Assembly: GCA_049317725.1 (NCBI GenBank)
Contig: JBMOHS010000158.1
Span: forward strand, 1 to 9,054
Direction: 5' to 3'
Origin: CAIOZW01 sp049317725
GTDB taxonomy: Bacteria > Acidobacteriota > Blastocatellia > RBC074
DNA length: 9,054 nucleotides
In this document: piece by piece, positions 1 to 7,477 of the stretch
Layout: every line of letters starts with the position of its first letter
How positions within the stretch are numbered: position 1 is the stretch's first letter
Translations under genes and position numbers: made by a program
Notes under the pieces: generated by a model
What the model was told of the DNA's origin: nothing
What the model saw: only the letters and a program-made list of their open reading frames with translations
Databases searched by the model: none

Positions 1-404
1 GTCCAGCCGGGGATCTCCCGGTCGAGTCGTCCGACACAGGCCGGATAGGGCACGATGCTGTACTTGCCCTTGACGCCTGCCTCCATCGACCAGTCGGCGA
101 ACTTGCGAACGAAATCGTCTGGGATCTCGTCTGGCCAACTCTTCCAGGCGTATTGGTTGTATCGCTCCGGAAAGACTGCCGCGAACTGCGGGACTGCGAA
201 TTTGTTGAGATTGACCAGACAGGTCGAGTCGTCAATGATGATGCTGACCGGGACCCTCGTCCGAGGGTTGAGGACCCGCACCTTCGGGTCACGCGCCGGT
301 CTCTCTCCGGGAGACTGCGGGAGCCAGCGGCTCCCCATCGCCGCCGCAGTCGTGCCCAGAAATTGGCGTCGAGAGAGGGGTGCCGAGATCAGATCATTCT
401 TCAC
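1..404 (-). CDS. Tat-exported conserved protein, deacetylase-like (C-terminus outside window)
   Basis: Reading the minus strand from a GTG at 404 gives 134 uninterrupted codons up to the window edge, so only the N-terminus is visible. The start is supported by AGGA at 414-417, 9 nt upstream. Residues 11-17 read SRRQFLG, a twin-arginine signal followed by a short Ala/Gly stretch (about 18-25), so the protein is probably exported folded through the Tat pathway. The mature part has the conserved-looking stretch PVSIIIDDSTCLVNLNKF (residues 52-69) and later KGKYSIVPYPACVGRLDRE. I associate this with a family in Planctomycetes and relatives usually annotated as hypothetical or polysaccharide deacetylase-like. 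The DD pair (residues 58-59) near a beta-strand would fit a metal-binding NodB-like deacetylase site, but this is inference from memory and most of the domain is missing. Substrate unknown. Existence of the gene is fairly certain; function is not. Confidence 0.75.
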   Translation of the reverse strand, partial: MKNDLISAPLSRRQFLGTTAAAMGSRWLPQSPGERPARDPKVRVLNPRTRVPVSIIIDDSTCLVNLNKFAVPQFAAVFPERYNQYAWKSWPDEIPDDFVRKFADWSMEAGVKGKYSIVPYPACVGRLDREIPGW

Positions 405-659
405 GTTTCTTCTTCCTTTCCGTGCCCAGGCGCTGTCTGCCGAGAGGTGAAGATCGCCAATGACGATCCGCCACGATTCACACGTGGCAAGTGGCTTCCA
501 GCGGGGCTATCTTGGGTGAACTTCCCGGTCATTGCAAGCCGATTGCTGGCCAGTGGAAGGGCCAATCTCTCCGGCGCTCTTCTGGGGGAAGGCTCGACGG
601 GAATCATCGCGTCTGGTCTGGGTTTGACGTGCCGAATGGAGGGATCACGAGTGGAAGGC
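405..659. other. Gene-free upstream region of the Tat-exported gene
   Basis: Between the GTG start at 404 and the terminator at 660-699 there is no convincing gene. It must hold the promoter and leader of the minus-strand gene, but I see no clear -35/-10 pair. A minus-strand reading frame of 86 codons (661 to 401) touches the GTG as GTGA, but its composition is not protein-like. Confidence 0.5.
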
Positions 660-699
660 AAAAAAAAAGGTGATCAACAAAGGAGAACGTTGATCACCT
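660..699 (-). terminator. Intrinsic terminator of the yegP-like gene
   Basis: On the minus strand a perfect 11-bp stem, AGGTGATCAAC paired with GTTGATCACCT (plus-strand arms 668-678 and 689-699) around a 10-nt loop, is followed directly by a run of T (nine A on the plus strand, 660-668, one of them in the stem). This is a textbook Rho-independent terminator. It lies 95 nt after the stop codon of the DUF1508 gene and isolates it from the Tat-protein gene further along. Confidence 0.92.
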
Positions 700-794
700 C
701 ATCACAAACTTTACACACCAGCTGTAACGCAACTCCCCAGGCTTGGTTCCCAAATTTTTCGCCCTTGTTTCTTGGGACGGGGAGCGTGCGCTCG

Positions 795-1151
795 TTACTT
801 CTTCTTCGCCTCGGCAGCGGGCGCCGTCAGGTCAACGACGGGGGCATCGGCGGCGTTCTTGCAGGCCGAGGCAATGCCGCTCTTGCAGGATCGAGTCGTG
901 TTGTAGGTCTCACTCCGCGCGATGACCTGTTTGTTGGCAGCGAGCAGCACGAAGTAGGGGTCGCCGTTAGCCGTCTGCCGGGTATCGAACCGCTCCGTGT
1001 TGGCGGCATTCTTGCGCACCGACTCAATACCGTTCTTGGCTCCCCGCTTTTCGTTGTAGACCTCACTCGTCAAAATGACTTGTCCATTGCTTGCTTTGAG
1101 GCAGAAGCAGTATCCGGTCTCGACCTTCTTCAGTTCGAATTTTCCTGCCAT
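795..1151 (-). CDS. yegP: DUF1508/YegP-family protein with two tandem repeats
   Basis: A 118-residue protein made of two YegP/DUF1508 units. Repeat 1 (about residues 5-50) begins FELKKVETGYCFCLKASNG and ends GIESVRKNAAN. Repeat 2 (about 54-101) contains YFVLLAANKQVIARSETY and ends GIASACKNAAD. This matches the size and layout of E. coli YegP, a small cytoplasmic protein of unproven biochemical role. The start at 1151 (MAGKFEL) is chosen over an ATG 81 nt upstream because it matches the family's N-terminus and has GAGG just upstream. The C-terminus (about 102-118) is a low-complexity Ala/Lys tail ending in EAKKK. Four cysteines (15, 17, 89, 97) are unusual for the family as I remember it. The gene is monocistronic, with its own terminator downstream, and is divergent from the oxidoreductase gene. 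Confidence 0.93.
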   Translation of the reverse strand: MAGKFELKKVETGYCFCLKASNGQVILTSEVYNEKRGAKNGIESVRKNAANTERFDTRQTANGDPYFVLLAANKQVIARSETYNTTRSCKSGIASACKNAADAPVVDLTAPAAEAKKK

Positions 1152-1502
1152 CGGATTCCTCACTCTCTCTTTCAGGTGCTGATGGTTCGATTGGTGTGGT
1201 GAACACCTTGGAATTGAAACGATGGCTCTCATCCTACGGGATTGTGCGAACGGACGGAAGGGCAGTCAGGAATAAATGCGGAAAAACGATCCTTTTCCGG
1301 CACTGCAATTGACCAGATGGATCTCTGCGCAGGGCCAGACTGCGTGGGAAAAGCCAGGACGGGGAAGGGCGGCGGTTGACGGGGGAAGGTCCGTTGCGTG
1401 GTGGGAGGAACTGTGATATCAGACCATCTGTCGACCACGCTACCAATTCGCACAGATCTCTCCGGGCTTGGACCGGTCAGGAGCAAAGGAGTCAATTCCC
1501 AA
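1152..1502. other. Divergent intergenic region
   Basis: A 351-nt interval between the start codons of the minus-strand DUF1508 gene and the plus-strand oxidoreductase gene; it should carry both promoters. I could not find a convincing -35/-10 pair in either direction. The only visible structure is the short inverted repeat at 1279-1299. An open frame upstream of the oxidoreductase start (from GTG 1398) lacks protein-like character and precedes the Tat signal, so I treat it as untranslated. Confidence 0.6.
1279..1299. repeat. Short inverted repeat in the divergent region
   Basis: CGGAAAA (1279-1285) and TTTTCCG (1293-1299) form a 7-bp perfect inverted repeat around a 7-nt spacer. No T-run follows on either strand, so it is not a classic terminator. 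It lies about 130 nt upstream of the DUF1508 start and could be an operator or part of a leader hairpin, but a repeat this short can occur by chance. Confidence 0.3.
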
Positions 1503-2861
1503 ATGAAGAGACGTCAATTTCTCCAGCACGGAGCCGGGCTGGTGGCAGCCCCGGCGGTTCTGCGACGTCGCGCCGAAGCGCGTTATCAGGAAGAGTTCGC
1601 TGGCCGACGCCCCCGCGTAGGGTTGATCGGGACTGGATGGTACGGTAAATGCGACCTGCTGCGGCTGCTTCAAGTGGCCCCGGCGCAGGTTGTCTCGCTC
1701 TGCGACGTCGATCAGAAGTTGCTCACCGAAGCGGGAGAGATCGTCGCCGCGCGCCAGGAATCGAAGAAGACCCCCCGCCTCTACCGGGATTACCGGGAGA
1801 TGCTCCGCGAGAAGGATCTGGAGATTATTCTGATCGACACGCCGGATCATTGGCACGCGCTTCCGATGATTGCCGCCTGTCAGGCCGGGGCCGACGTCTT
1901 CGTTCAGAAGCCGATCAGCGTCGACCTTGTCGAGGGGCAGGCCATGGTCGCCGCCGCCCGTCGTCACCAGCGCGTCGTGCAGGTCGGGACGCAGCGTCGC
2001 TCGACGCCCCACCTCATCGAGGCGATCGAGCAGATCATCAAACCTGGGCGACTCGGCCGGATCGGTCTCGTCGAGATCTACTGCTACTACCATATGCGGA
2101 CGCGCGAGAATCCCCCGGACACTGCTCCGCCGGATCATCTCGATTATGAGATGTGGACCGGGCCGGCCCCGCTGCGCCCTTACAACCGCTTGGTCCATCC
2201 GCGAGGCTGGCGCGCCTTTACTGAGTATGGCAATGGCATCGTCGGCGATATGTGCATTCACATGCTCGACACCGTGCGCTGGATGCTCAACCTTGGGTGG
2301 CCGAAACGGATCTCGTCGAGTGGTGGCATCCTCATTCAAAAGCAGAGCAAGTCGAACATCCCCGACACTCAGACGGCGACGTTCGACTTCGACGACTTTC
2401 CGGTTGTCTGGCAGCATCGCACCTACGGCACACCGCCCGATCCCAAATATCCGTGGGGCCTGACAATTTATGGCGAGAAGGGGACGCTTAAGGCGAGCGT
2501 CATGGGCTACGACTTCCTTCCCGTTGACAAGAATGAGTCACCAATCCACAAGGACGTGACCTATGAGCTGGATCGGTATCCCGAAGACCAGACCGAGAAG
2601 GATCTCGAACGGCACGTCGCCCCGGCGATTCGCGGACACATGCGGGATCTCCTCCGTGCGATCGAGACGCGTCGCCGCCCCGTCGCCGATATCGAGGAGG
2701 GACACATCTCGACTGCCAGTTGCATCCTTGCCAACCATGCGCTCACTCTCGGTCGGACCCTCGCGTGGGACGCCAAGACAGAGCGTGTGATCGACGATCC
2801 AGACGCCAACCAGCTCTTGGCGAGACCTTATCGAGCCCCCTGGGTTCACCCGGTGCCGTAG
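1503..2861 (+). CDS. Gfo/Idh/MocA-family oxidoreductase, Tat-exported
   Basis: A 452-residue NAD(P)-dependent oxidoreductase-type protein. The start at 1503 (MKRRQFLQHGAG) puts a twin-arginine signal at the very N-terminus, with AGGAG 11 nt upstream. The longer frame from GTG 1398 would bury the signal. The Rossmann domain starts near residue 37, with RVGLIGTGWYG giving the glycine motif at 43-48, an acidic strand end CDVD (67-70), TPDHWHA (113-119) and QKP (135-137), where most family members have EKP. The Lys of this motif is the usual catalytic residue. The C-terminal alpha/beta domain contains GDMCIHMLDT (248-257) with the family's conserved His (253). Length and ending are normal for the exported subfamily abundant in Planctomycetes, which probably handles sugars or polyols outside the cytoplasm; the substrate cannot be read from sequence. 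An acylphosphatase gene follows 41 nt later on the same strand. Confidence 0.93.
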   Translation: MKRRQFLQHGAGLVAAPAVLRRRAEARYQEEFAGRRPRVGLIGTGWYGKCDLLRLLQVAPAQVVSLCDVDQKLLTEAGEIVAARQESKKTPRLYRDYREMLREKDLEIILIDTPDHWHALPMIAACQAGADVFVQKPISVDLVEGQAMVAAARRHQRVVQVGTQRRSTPHLIEAIEQIIKPGRLGRIGLVEIYCYYHMRTRENPPDTAPPDHLDYEMWTGPAPLRPYNRLVHPRGWRAFTEYGNGIVGDMCIHMLDTVRWMLNLGWPKRISSSGGILIQKQSKSNIPDTQTATFDFDDFPVVWQHRTYGTPPDPKYPWGLTIYGEKGTLKASVMGYDFLPVDKNESPIHKDVTYELDRYPEDQTEKDLERHVAPAIRGHMRDLLRAIETRRRPVADIEEGHISTASCILANHALTLGRTLAWDAKTERVIDDPDANQLLARPYRAPWVHPVP

Positions 2862-2869
2862 CGGGTTGC

Positions 2870-2885
2870 CCTCTCCGGGGGGAGG
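2870..2885 (+). promoter_or_regulatory. Possible hairpin sequestering the acylphosphatase Shine-Dalgarno
   Basis: CCTCTC at 2870-2875 can pair with GGGAGG at 2880-2885 (six pairs, one a T-G wobble) around a 4-nt loop. This folds away the purine-rich GGGGGGAGG that is the only ribosome-binding-like sequence ahead of the acylphosphatase ATG. The 17-nt gap from GGAGG to the ATG is also long. It could limit or tune translation of the small gene; function is inference. Confidence 0.35.
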
Positions 2886-2902
2886 TCTGTATCATCCACA
2901 CC

Positions 2903-3175
2903 ATGGTTGCGCGTCGATTCATCATCTCCGGGTCGGTCCAGGGCGTTGGCTATCGCTTCTTCACCCTGCGCGCCGCCGCGCGCCATCAAGTCTTCGGCAC
3001 CGTCCGCAACCTGCCCGATGGCCGGGTCGAAGTCGTGGCCGAGGGAGATCGTGACGCGATCCGTGAGTTCAAGGACGATCTGCTTGCTGGCCCGAGCCTC
3101 GCCACCGTCACTGATCTCGATGAGGCCGACATCCCGGTTACCGGCCGCTATCGCGATTTCCGCATCGATCACTGA
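2903..3175 (+). CDS. acyP: Acylphosphatase
   Basis: A 90-residue cytoplasmic enzyme that hydrolyses the carboxyl-phosphate bond of acylphosphates. Both family signatures are present: GSVQGVGYRFF (residues 10-20), the phosphate-binding loop with catalytic Arg18, and GTVRNLPDGRVEV (32-44), with catalytic Asn36. The length is exactly that of the family and the protein is complete. The ATG at 2903 directly precedes the first beta-strand (ARRFIISG). An in-frame extension upstream has no family match. The gene lies 41 nt after the oxidoreductase and 48 nt before apt on the same strand, so it is probably co-transcribed with one or both, though no metabolic link is obvious. Confidence 0.95.
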   Translation: MVARRFIISGSVQGVGYRFFTLRAAARHQVFGTVRNLPDGRVEVVAEGDRDAIREFKDDLLAGPSLATVTDLDEADIPVTGRYRDFRIDH

Positions 3176-3223
3176 GGTCGTTCCGACCTTCGCCAGATCT
3201 CATCAGGGAGAACAGATACTGCC

Positions 3224-3760
3224 ATGTCCAACACCGCCAATGACGATCTCAAGAAGATCATTCGTGAAATCCCGGACTTTCCCAAACCGGGCATCCTCTT
3301 CTACGACATCACCACTCTTCTCAAAGACGCCACAGGCCTGCGCGCGGTCATCGACCGGATGACGAGCCACTTCCACGGGCAAAAGGTCGACGCTGTTCTC
3401 GGGATCGAGGCGCGGGGCTTCATCTTTGGTCCGGCTCTTGCCTACCACCTAGGCGCGGGATTCGTCCCCGTCCGGAAACCCAAGAAGCTGCCCGCCGAAG
3501 TCGAAAGCTGGAGCTATGACCTCGAATACGGGAAGGACACTCTCGAAATTCACAAGGACGCCATCGGGGCCGGTCACCGCGTGATCATTGCCGATGACCT
3601 CCTCGCGACGGGTGGCACCGCCGAAGCGGTCGTCAAACTGGTCGAAAAGCTCGGCGGCACCGTCGCTGGCCTCGCCTTTGTCGTCGAACTCGAATTTTTG
3701 CAGGGACGCAACAAGCTGGCTGGTTACGATATCTATTCGCTGCTACAATACGCTTCGTGA
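3224..3760 (+). CDS. apt: Adenine phosphoribosyltransferase
   Basis: A 178-residue type I phosphoribosyltransferase that converts adenine and PRPP to AMP in purine salvage, in the cytoplasm. The N-terminus carries IREIPDFPKPGILFYDIT (residues 13-30), the adenine-binding region typical of APRT. GIEARGFIFG (60-69) follows, then the flexible-loop region RKPKKLP (84-90), and the PRPP-binding signature VIIADDLLATGGTA (120-133) with the acidic pair 124-125. The C-terminus ends YSLLQYAS, as usual for bacterial APRT. The ATG at 3224 is preceded by GGGAG 13 nt upstream. All key motifs are intact. The stop codon is only 6 nt before a tRNA gene, suggesting shared transcription. Confidence 0.97.
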   Translation: MSNTANDDLKKIIREIPDFPKPGILFYDITTLLKDATGLRAVIDRMTSHFHGQKVDAVLGIEARGFIFGPALAYHLGAGFVPVRKPKKLPAEVESWSYDLEYGKDTLEIHKDAIGAGHRVIIADDLLATGGTAEAVVKLVEKLGGTVAGLAFVVELEFLQGRNKLAGYDIYSLLQYAS

Positions 3761-3766
3761 TTGGTC

Positions 3767-3842
<76 letters not shown>

Positions 3843-3903
3843 CTCTCCCCCATTCTTTCTCTCCGACAATTGGCTGACGGGGCTCTCTCCCCCGCGTCGA
3901 GGA

Positions 3904-6753
3904 CTACCGGTCGAGCCGCGCGAGATTCACGACCTCCCGTTTGAGGTTGTTGCGGACGAAGAGGAGCCGCCGCCCATCCCGTGACCATTCGAAGTCAAGG
4001 ATGAGGTCCTCGTTGAATTTGGTGACCTCGGTCGGTGGATCGCCGTTGAGCGGTTGGCGCCAGATGTTGCTGACCTGCTCCCGCGCTTGGATGTACTCGA
4101 GGGCCTTGCCATCGAGGCTCCAGCGGAAGAATCGGTATTTGCGGTAGAAGGGGATGGGGAGTGCGAGTTTTTGGACAGGAGCACCGCCATCAAAGGGGAT
4201 GATCGCAATCTTGCGGGTGGCATTCTGTTCGTCGTCGTGATAAATGCAGGCGATCCTCTTGCCATCGGGAGAGATGACCGGCGATTCGCTGGCCGTCTGG
4301 GTGAGTTGGACTGCGGTCCCTCCCCCAGCGGGGATGCGCCAGAGAGTCCGGACCCCGCTCTTGAGGGAGGAGTAGACGATCCACCGCCCATCGGGAGAGA
4401 ATTCGGCATCTTGGTCCCCCGTTCCGTGGGTGAGTTGCCGAAGACCTGTCCCGTCCAGGCCCATCCGGTAGAGGTGAATCTGCCCTGTTCGGCTGGAGCT
4501 GAAGACGATGTCCTGCCCTGCTGGAGAGACGACGGGATAGCGATTGCTGCCCTGATGGCGGGTCAACTGGCGGGAATTTCCCCGGAGGTCGCTGATCCAG
4601 ATGTTCTGGCCCGTCTCGTCCCGTCGCGAATAGACGACTTCTCCTTGCGGCGTCCAGGAGATCCCTTGCCCGCCATCCTCCCCGCTATCCGCGGTATAGC
4701 TCTGATAGGTTCCAGGAGCTGACGGCTGGGTAAAGTAGAGAGAATGGGCCGAGGAGGAGCGGACGATGAGGATCTCATCCCCGTGCTGGGTGACCGAGGG
4801 TCTTCCAATGTAATCCCAGCGGTCATCGGTGATCTGCTGTTCCTTGCCAGTCTTGGAAGAGAGGAAGAAGACTTGGTGGACAAGAGAGGTGGAAGGCAGC
4901 TTGCCGAGAAGGATCAATCCGCTGTTGTCCGGGAGCCAAGCCGTGCCGAGGATGTGTTCCCAACGGTGCGGCGAGAGCGCCACCTCTTTTCCACTGGCGA
5001 CATCAATCCCGACAACCCCGAAGTGCACTCCTCCGCGGGAGCTCCCCGCTGTGGTGGCGATCATCTTTCCATCTGGGGACCAAGCGGGGCCATCCATCGG
5101 GTAGAAGTCGGGAAACTTCCGAGATCTCAGTCTCCGCGGGGAGGTTCCATCGCCTCGGGCAGTGATCAGTACACTCTCCCCCAGCTTCTTCGTTTCCTGG
5201 AGATAGGCGATCTCCTCTCCATTCGGGGAGAAAGTCACTGGGCTGTCGACCCCGCTCGTCAGCACCTCGGGCTCGCCTCCCGGCAGCGCGACGCGGATCA
5301 GTTCGTTGAAGTGCGGAGGGGTGATATCACGGACCCGCACGACATAGAGATACTGGTCGTCGGGAGAGATCGTTGGCCAAAGATAGCCATCTGGGCCAGG
5401 AGGGATCAGCAGGCGACTGATCTTCGTCCGCCGGTCCATGATCCATGCACTGAAGGTGTTCTGGGTGTTCGAGAAGTAGACGAGATGGCGACCATCGTGG
5501 GTGATGGTCGCCAGTTGTTCCCGTGTTCCCTCCGCGGAGACCGAGATTGTGTGCTTCTGAAAAGGGAAGCGTGTGAGATAGAGGTGAAGTTGAGACAGGC
5601 CAAACAGGACGATCAGGAGAAGGAGGAGTCCGAGCGCAGGGGCGGCAACTCGGGTAAGGCCCATCAGCTGCCGGGTGCGGTTCAATTCGTCGAGCAGCTC
5701 GTCGAGCGACCCGAACCGCTGGTGGGGGCTCTTGGCCAAGCAGCGGTGAATCGTCCGGCCCAGTGACGCCGGACTTCTCCGAACCAGTTGGCTGAGGGGA
5801 GTCGGCTCCTGGTGAAGGATGGCATCTTTCAGCATTTCGAGATTGCTGCCGACAAAGGGACGTCGCCCACTCAGCATCTCGTAGAGAATGGCTCCGGCAC
5901 TGAAGACGTCGGTCCGCCAGTCGAGTGGCTGCTTGAGGATCTGTTCAGGGGACATGTACTGCGGTGTCCCGAAGAGGTCACTCGCACCGGTGGAGGGACC
6001 TTCTCCACCCGTCTGGGACGGCGATTCCTCTCTCTCCACGACCAATCGTGCGAGGCCGAAATCGAGCACTTTGAGCTGCCCCTCCGCCGTCAGCATGAGA
6101 TTCTCCGGTTTGAGATCTCGGTGGAGGATTCCCGCCCGGCTGGTTGCTTTGAGGACCTTGACGAGTTGCTGCGCGATCCCGATCACTTCCAGTGGGGGGA
6201 GCCTCCCCGTGTTGCCGGGCTGTTCGAGCAGAAGCTGGCGCAAGGTCTTCCCCTCGATCAGCTCCATGACGAGGAAGTGCTTTCCGTCGATCTCGTCGAT
6301 GTCGTGGATGGTGACAATCCCCGGGTGGTTGAGAGCGGAGGCCATCTGTGCCTCTCTCCTGAACTTTTCCACACGGCTCTGATCCTGCGTGAAATGGGCG
6401 GGCAGAAACTTGATCGCGACCCGCCGACGCAGTCGCTCATCCCAGGCAGCATAGACCTTTCCCATTCCCCCTTCGCCAAGCAACTCTTGAATCAGGTATT
6501 GACGGAAGACTTGCCCGGTGAGTGGTTCGTCAATCTGCAGATCGAAGCTGAGTTCTGTCTCCCCGCCGAGGGGGCCAGGGGTCGACCGGAGTTCGTCCGT
6601 TGGAGTGAGGAGCTCCCGTTCGACCCGGGCGCGGAGAGCGGCATCACCCCCACACTCACGGTCGAGCGCCTCTGAACGGGCCGCCTCTGGAAGCGACCGG
6701 ACCTTGTCGACAATGGACTGCACTTTTTCGTACCAAGTCAGTTCGTCATCCAT
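3904..6753 (-). CDS. Membrane Ser/Thr protein kinase with C-terminal PD40 beta-propeller
   Basis: A 949-residue receptor-like kinase. Residues 1-55 hold the short helical N-terminal motif seen ahead of many planctomycete and acidobacterial kinases (DRECGGDAALRARVE). The kinase domain (about 84-360) is intact: glycine loop LGEGGMGKVY (92-101), VAIK with Lys115, helix-C Glu134, HRDLKPEN (211-218) with catalytic Asp213, DFG (231-233), and SPE (268-270) in place of APE. The activation segment (231-270) is long and rich in Ser/Thr. One hydrophobic helix (about 369-391) should span the inner membrane, leaving the kinase in the cytoplasm and the rest outside. From about 400 to the end there are about twelve PD40/TolB-like blades with motifs such as FSPDGRWIVYSS, WSPDGKMIATT and SPDGKRIACIY, enough for one or two propellers. 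The ATG at 6753 has GAGGGG about 8 nt upstream. It lies 55 nt after an ECF sigma gene, most likely in one operon. Ligand unknown. Confidence 0.94.
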   Translation of the reverse strand: MDDELTWYEKVQSIVDKVRSLPEAARSEALDRECGGDAALRARVERELLTPTDELRSTPGPLGGETELSFDLQIDEPLTGQVFRQYLIQELLGEGGMGKVYAAWDERLRRRVAIKFLPAHFTQDQSRVEKFRREAQMASALNHPGIVTIHDIDEIDGKHFLVMELIEGKTLRQLLLEQPGNTGRLPPLEVIGIAQQLVKVLKATSRAGILHRDLKPENLMLTAEGQLKVLDFGLARLVVEREESPSQTGGEGPSTGASDLFGTPQYMSPEQILKQPLDWRTDVFSAGAILYEMLSGRRPFVGSNLEMLKDAILHQEPTPLSQLVRRSPASLGRTIHRCLAKSPHQRFGSLDELLDELNRTRQLMGLTRVAAPALGLLLLLIVLFGLSQLHLYLTRFPFQKHTISVSAEGTREQLATITHDGRHLVYFSNTQNTFSAWIMDRRTKISRLLIPPGPDGYLWPTISPDDQYLYVVRVRDITPPHFNELIRVALPGGEPEVLTSGVDSPVTFSPNGEEIAYLQETKKLGESVLITARGDGTSPRRLRSRKFPDFYPMDGPAWSPDGKMIATTAGSSRGGVHFGVVGIDVASGKEVALSPHRWEHILGTAWLPDNSGLILLGKLPSTSLVHQVFFLSSKTGKEQQITDDRWDYIGRPSVTQHGDEILIVRSSSAHSLYFTQPSAPGTYQSYTADSGEDGGQGISWTPQGEVVYSRRDETGQNIWISDLRGNSRQLTRHQGSNRYPVVSPAGQDIVFSSSRTGQIHLYRMGLDGTGLRQLTHGTGDQDAEFSPDGRWIVYSSLKSGVRTLWRIPAGGGTAVQLTQTASESPVISPDGKRIACIYHDDEQNATRKIAIIPFDGGAPVQKLALPIPFYRKYRFFRWSLDGKALEYIQAREQVSNIWRQPLNGDPPTEVTKFNEDLILDFEWSRDGRRLLFVRNNLKREVVNLARLDR

Positions 6754-6808
6754 GGCGATCCCCTCACTTCAGCTCTTTCGTCTCGGCTAAGTTTCGTCGG
6801 GAGGTTGT

Positions 6809-7477
6809 TCAAGCGGCAATCCGCAGGCGGTCTGCGGGGATGGCCAAAGGGGCGAGATGGTCTTCGAGCCACATCCGGCCAACCTTCCAGTCCCGTTTGA
6901 CGCCAGCAGGCGAGATGTTCAGGGCCGAGGCCACTTCATTGAGGGTCATTCCCCAGAGGAATCGCAGCTCGACGATGAGACTCTTTCGTCGGTCAAGCTT
7001 GGCGAGCTGGTTGAGGGCTTCTCGCAGCGCGAGGAGGGTGACCAGATCCCGATTGGTGCAGAGCAGCTCGTCAGAGAGGGGGACTTGTTCCAGATTCCCC
7101 CCACGGGAGGCGGAGAGGGCACACCGGTATTGGTCGATGACGATCTGGCTCATCCATTTTGAGCAGATCGCATAGAAATGCTCCCGGTTCTGCCACTCGA
7201 TCGGTTGCTGTCGGTAGAGCTTGAGGACCAACTCGCTGACCAACTCCCCAGTTTCAAGCCCGAGCCTCTCTCGTGTTCTGCGCATTTTGCGATGGGCAAT
7301 CGCGAGCAGTTGGCACATGACAGCTTCCATCGCCTCTTCCCGCCCCGCCATCTCAGGACACTGCAGCTTTGCCAGAGAGATCGTGATCGATCCTTTTCCG
7401 CTGGCCGACGTTTGGGCGGAAAACTCGCGCTCCTCTTCCTTAAAGAGAACTCTCCGATTCGTTTCTGACTGATTCAT
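6809..7477 (-). CDS. ECF-family RNA polymerase sigma factor (Sigma70_ECF / TIGR02999 type)
   Basis: A 222-residue cytoplasmic sigma factor. After a poorly conserved N-terminus (1-30), region 2 spans about residues 45-120, with RLGLETGELVSELVLKLYRQ (71-90) and WQNREHFYAICSKWMSQIVI (95-114), the layout of the Sigma70_ECF (X6, TIGR02999) group. Region 4 (about 150-208) has LIVELRFLWGMTLNEVASAL (167-186) followed by NISPAGVKRDWKVGRMWL, a helix-turn-helix reading the -35 element. The group normally has 'SPATVKRDW', nearly identical here. No anti-sigma factor is adjacent; the next gene is a transmembrane Ser/Thr kinase 55 nt downstream, and no terminator lies between them. In related ECF groups, kinase phosphorylation activates the sigma factor, so the same is inferred here. 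No good Shine-Dalgarno precedes the ATG at 7477; no better in-frame start is seen. Confidence 0.93.
   Translation of the reverse strand: MNQSETNRRVLFKEEEREFSAQTSASGKGSITISLAKLQCPEMAGREEAMEAVMCQLLAIAHRKMRRTRERLGLETGELVSELVLKLYRQQPIEWQNREHFYAICSKWMSQIVIDQYRCALSASRGGNLEQVPLSDELLCTNRDLVTLLALREALNQLAKLDRRKSLIVELRFLWGMTLNEVASALNISPAGVKRDWKVGRMWLEDHLAPLAIPADRLRIAA

Noticed and set aside
401..661. A minus-strand 86-codon frame whose stop overlaps the GTG start of the Tat protein as GTGA
   Set aside because: Composition is Pro/Arg/Ser-rich without conserved-looking segments and it begins at the yegP terminator's T-run; the overlap is probably coincidental, though coupling cannot be excluded.
153..1202. 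A 349-codon plus-strand open frame
   Set aside because: It crosses the antisense of the Tat-protein gene, the terminator and the DUF1508 gene, all better supported on the minus strand.
1287..1299. A 13-mer (CGATCCTTTTCCG) also present near 7388-7400 inside the sigma-factor gene
   Set aside because: A single shared 13-mer is within chance for this length, and the second copy is coding.
1440..2417. A 325-codon minus-strand open frame
   Set aside because: Complement of the Gfo/Idh/MocA gene; long antisense frames are common in GC-rich codon usage.
3878..3894. CGGGG / CCCCG hairpin between the convergent tRNA and kinase genes as a terminator
   Set aside because: Only 5 bp and no T-run on either strand; not enough to call.
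4054..6675. Three long plus-strand open frames (4054-4722, 4744-5766, 5788-6675)
   Set aside because: They are antisense shadows of the kinase gene, whose domains and motifs are unmistakable; their translations show no family features.
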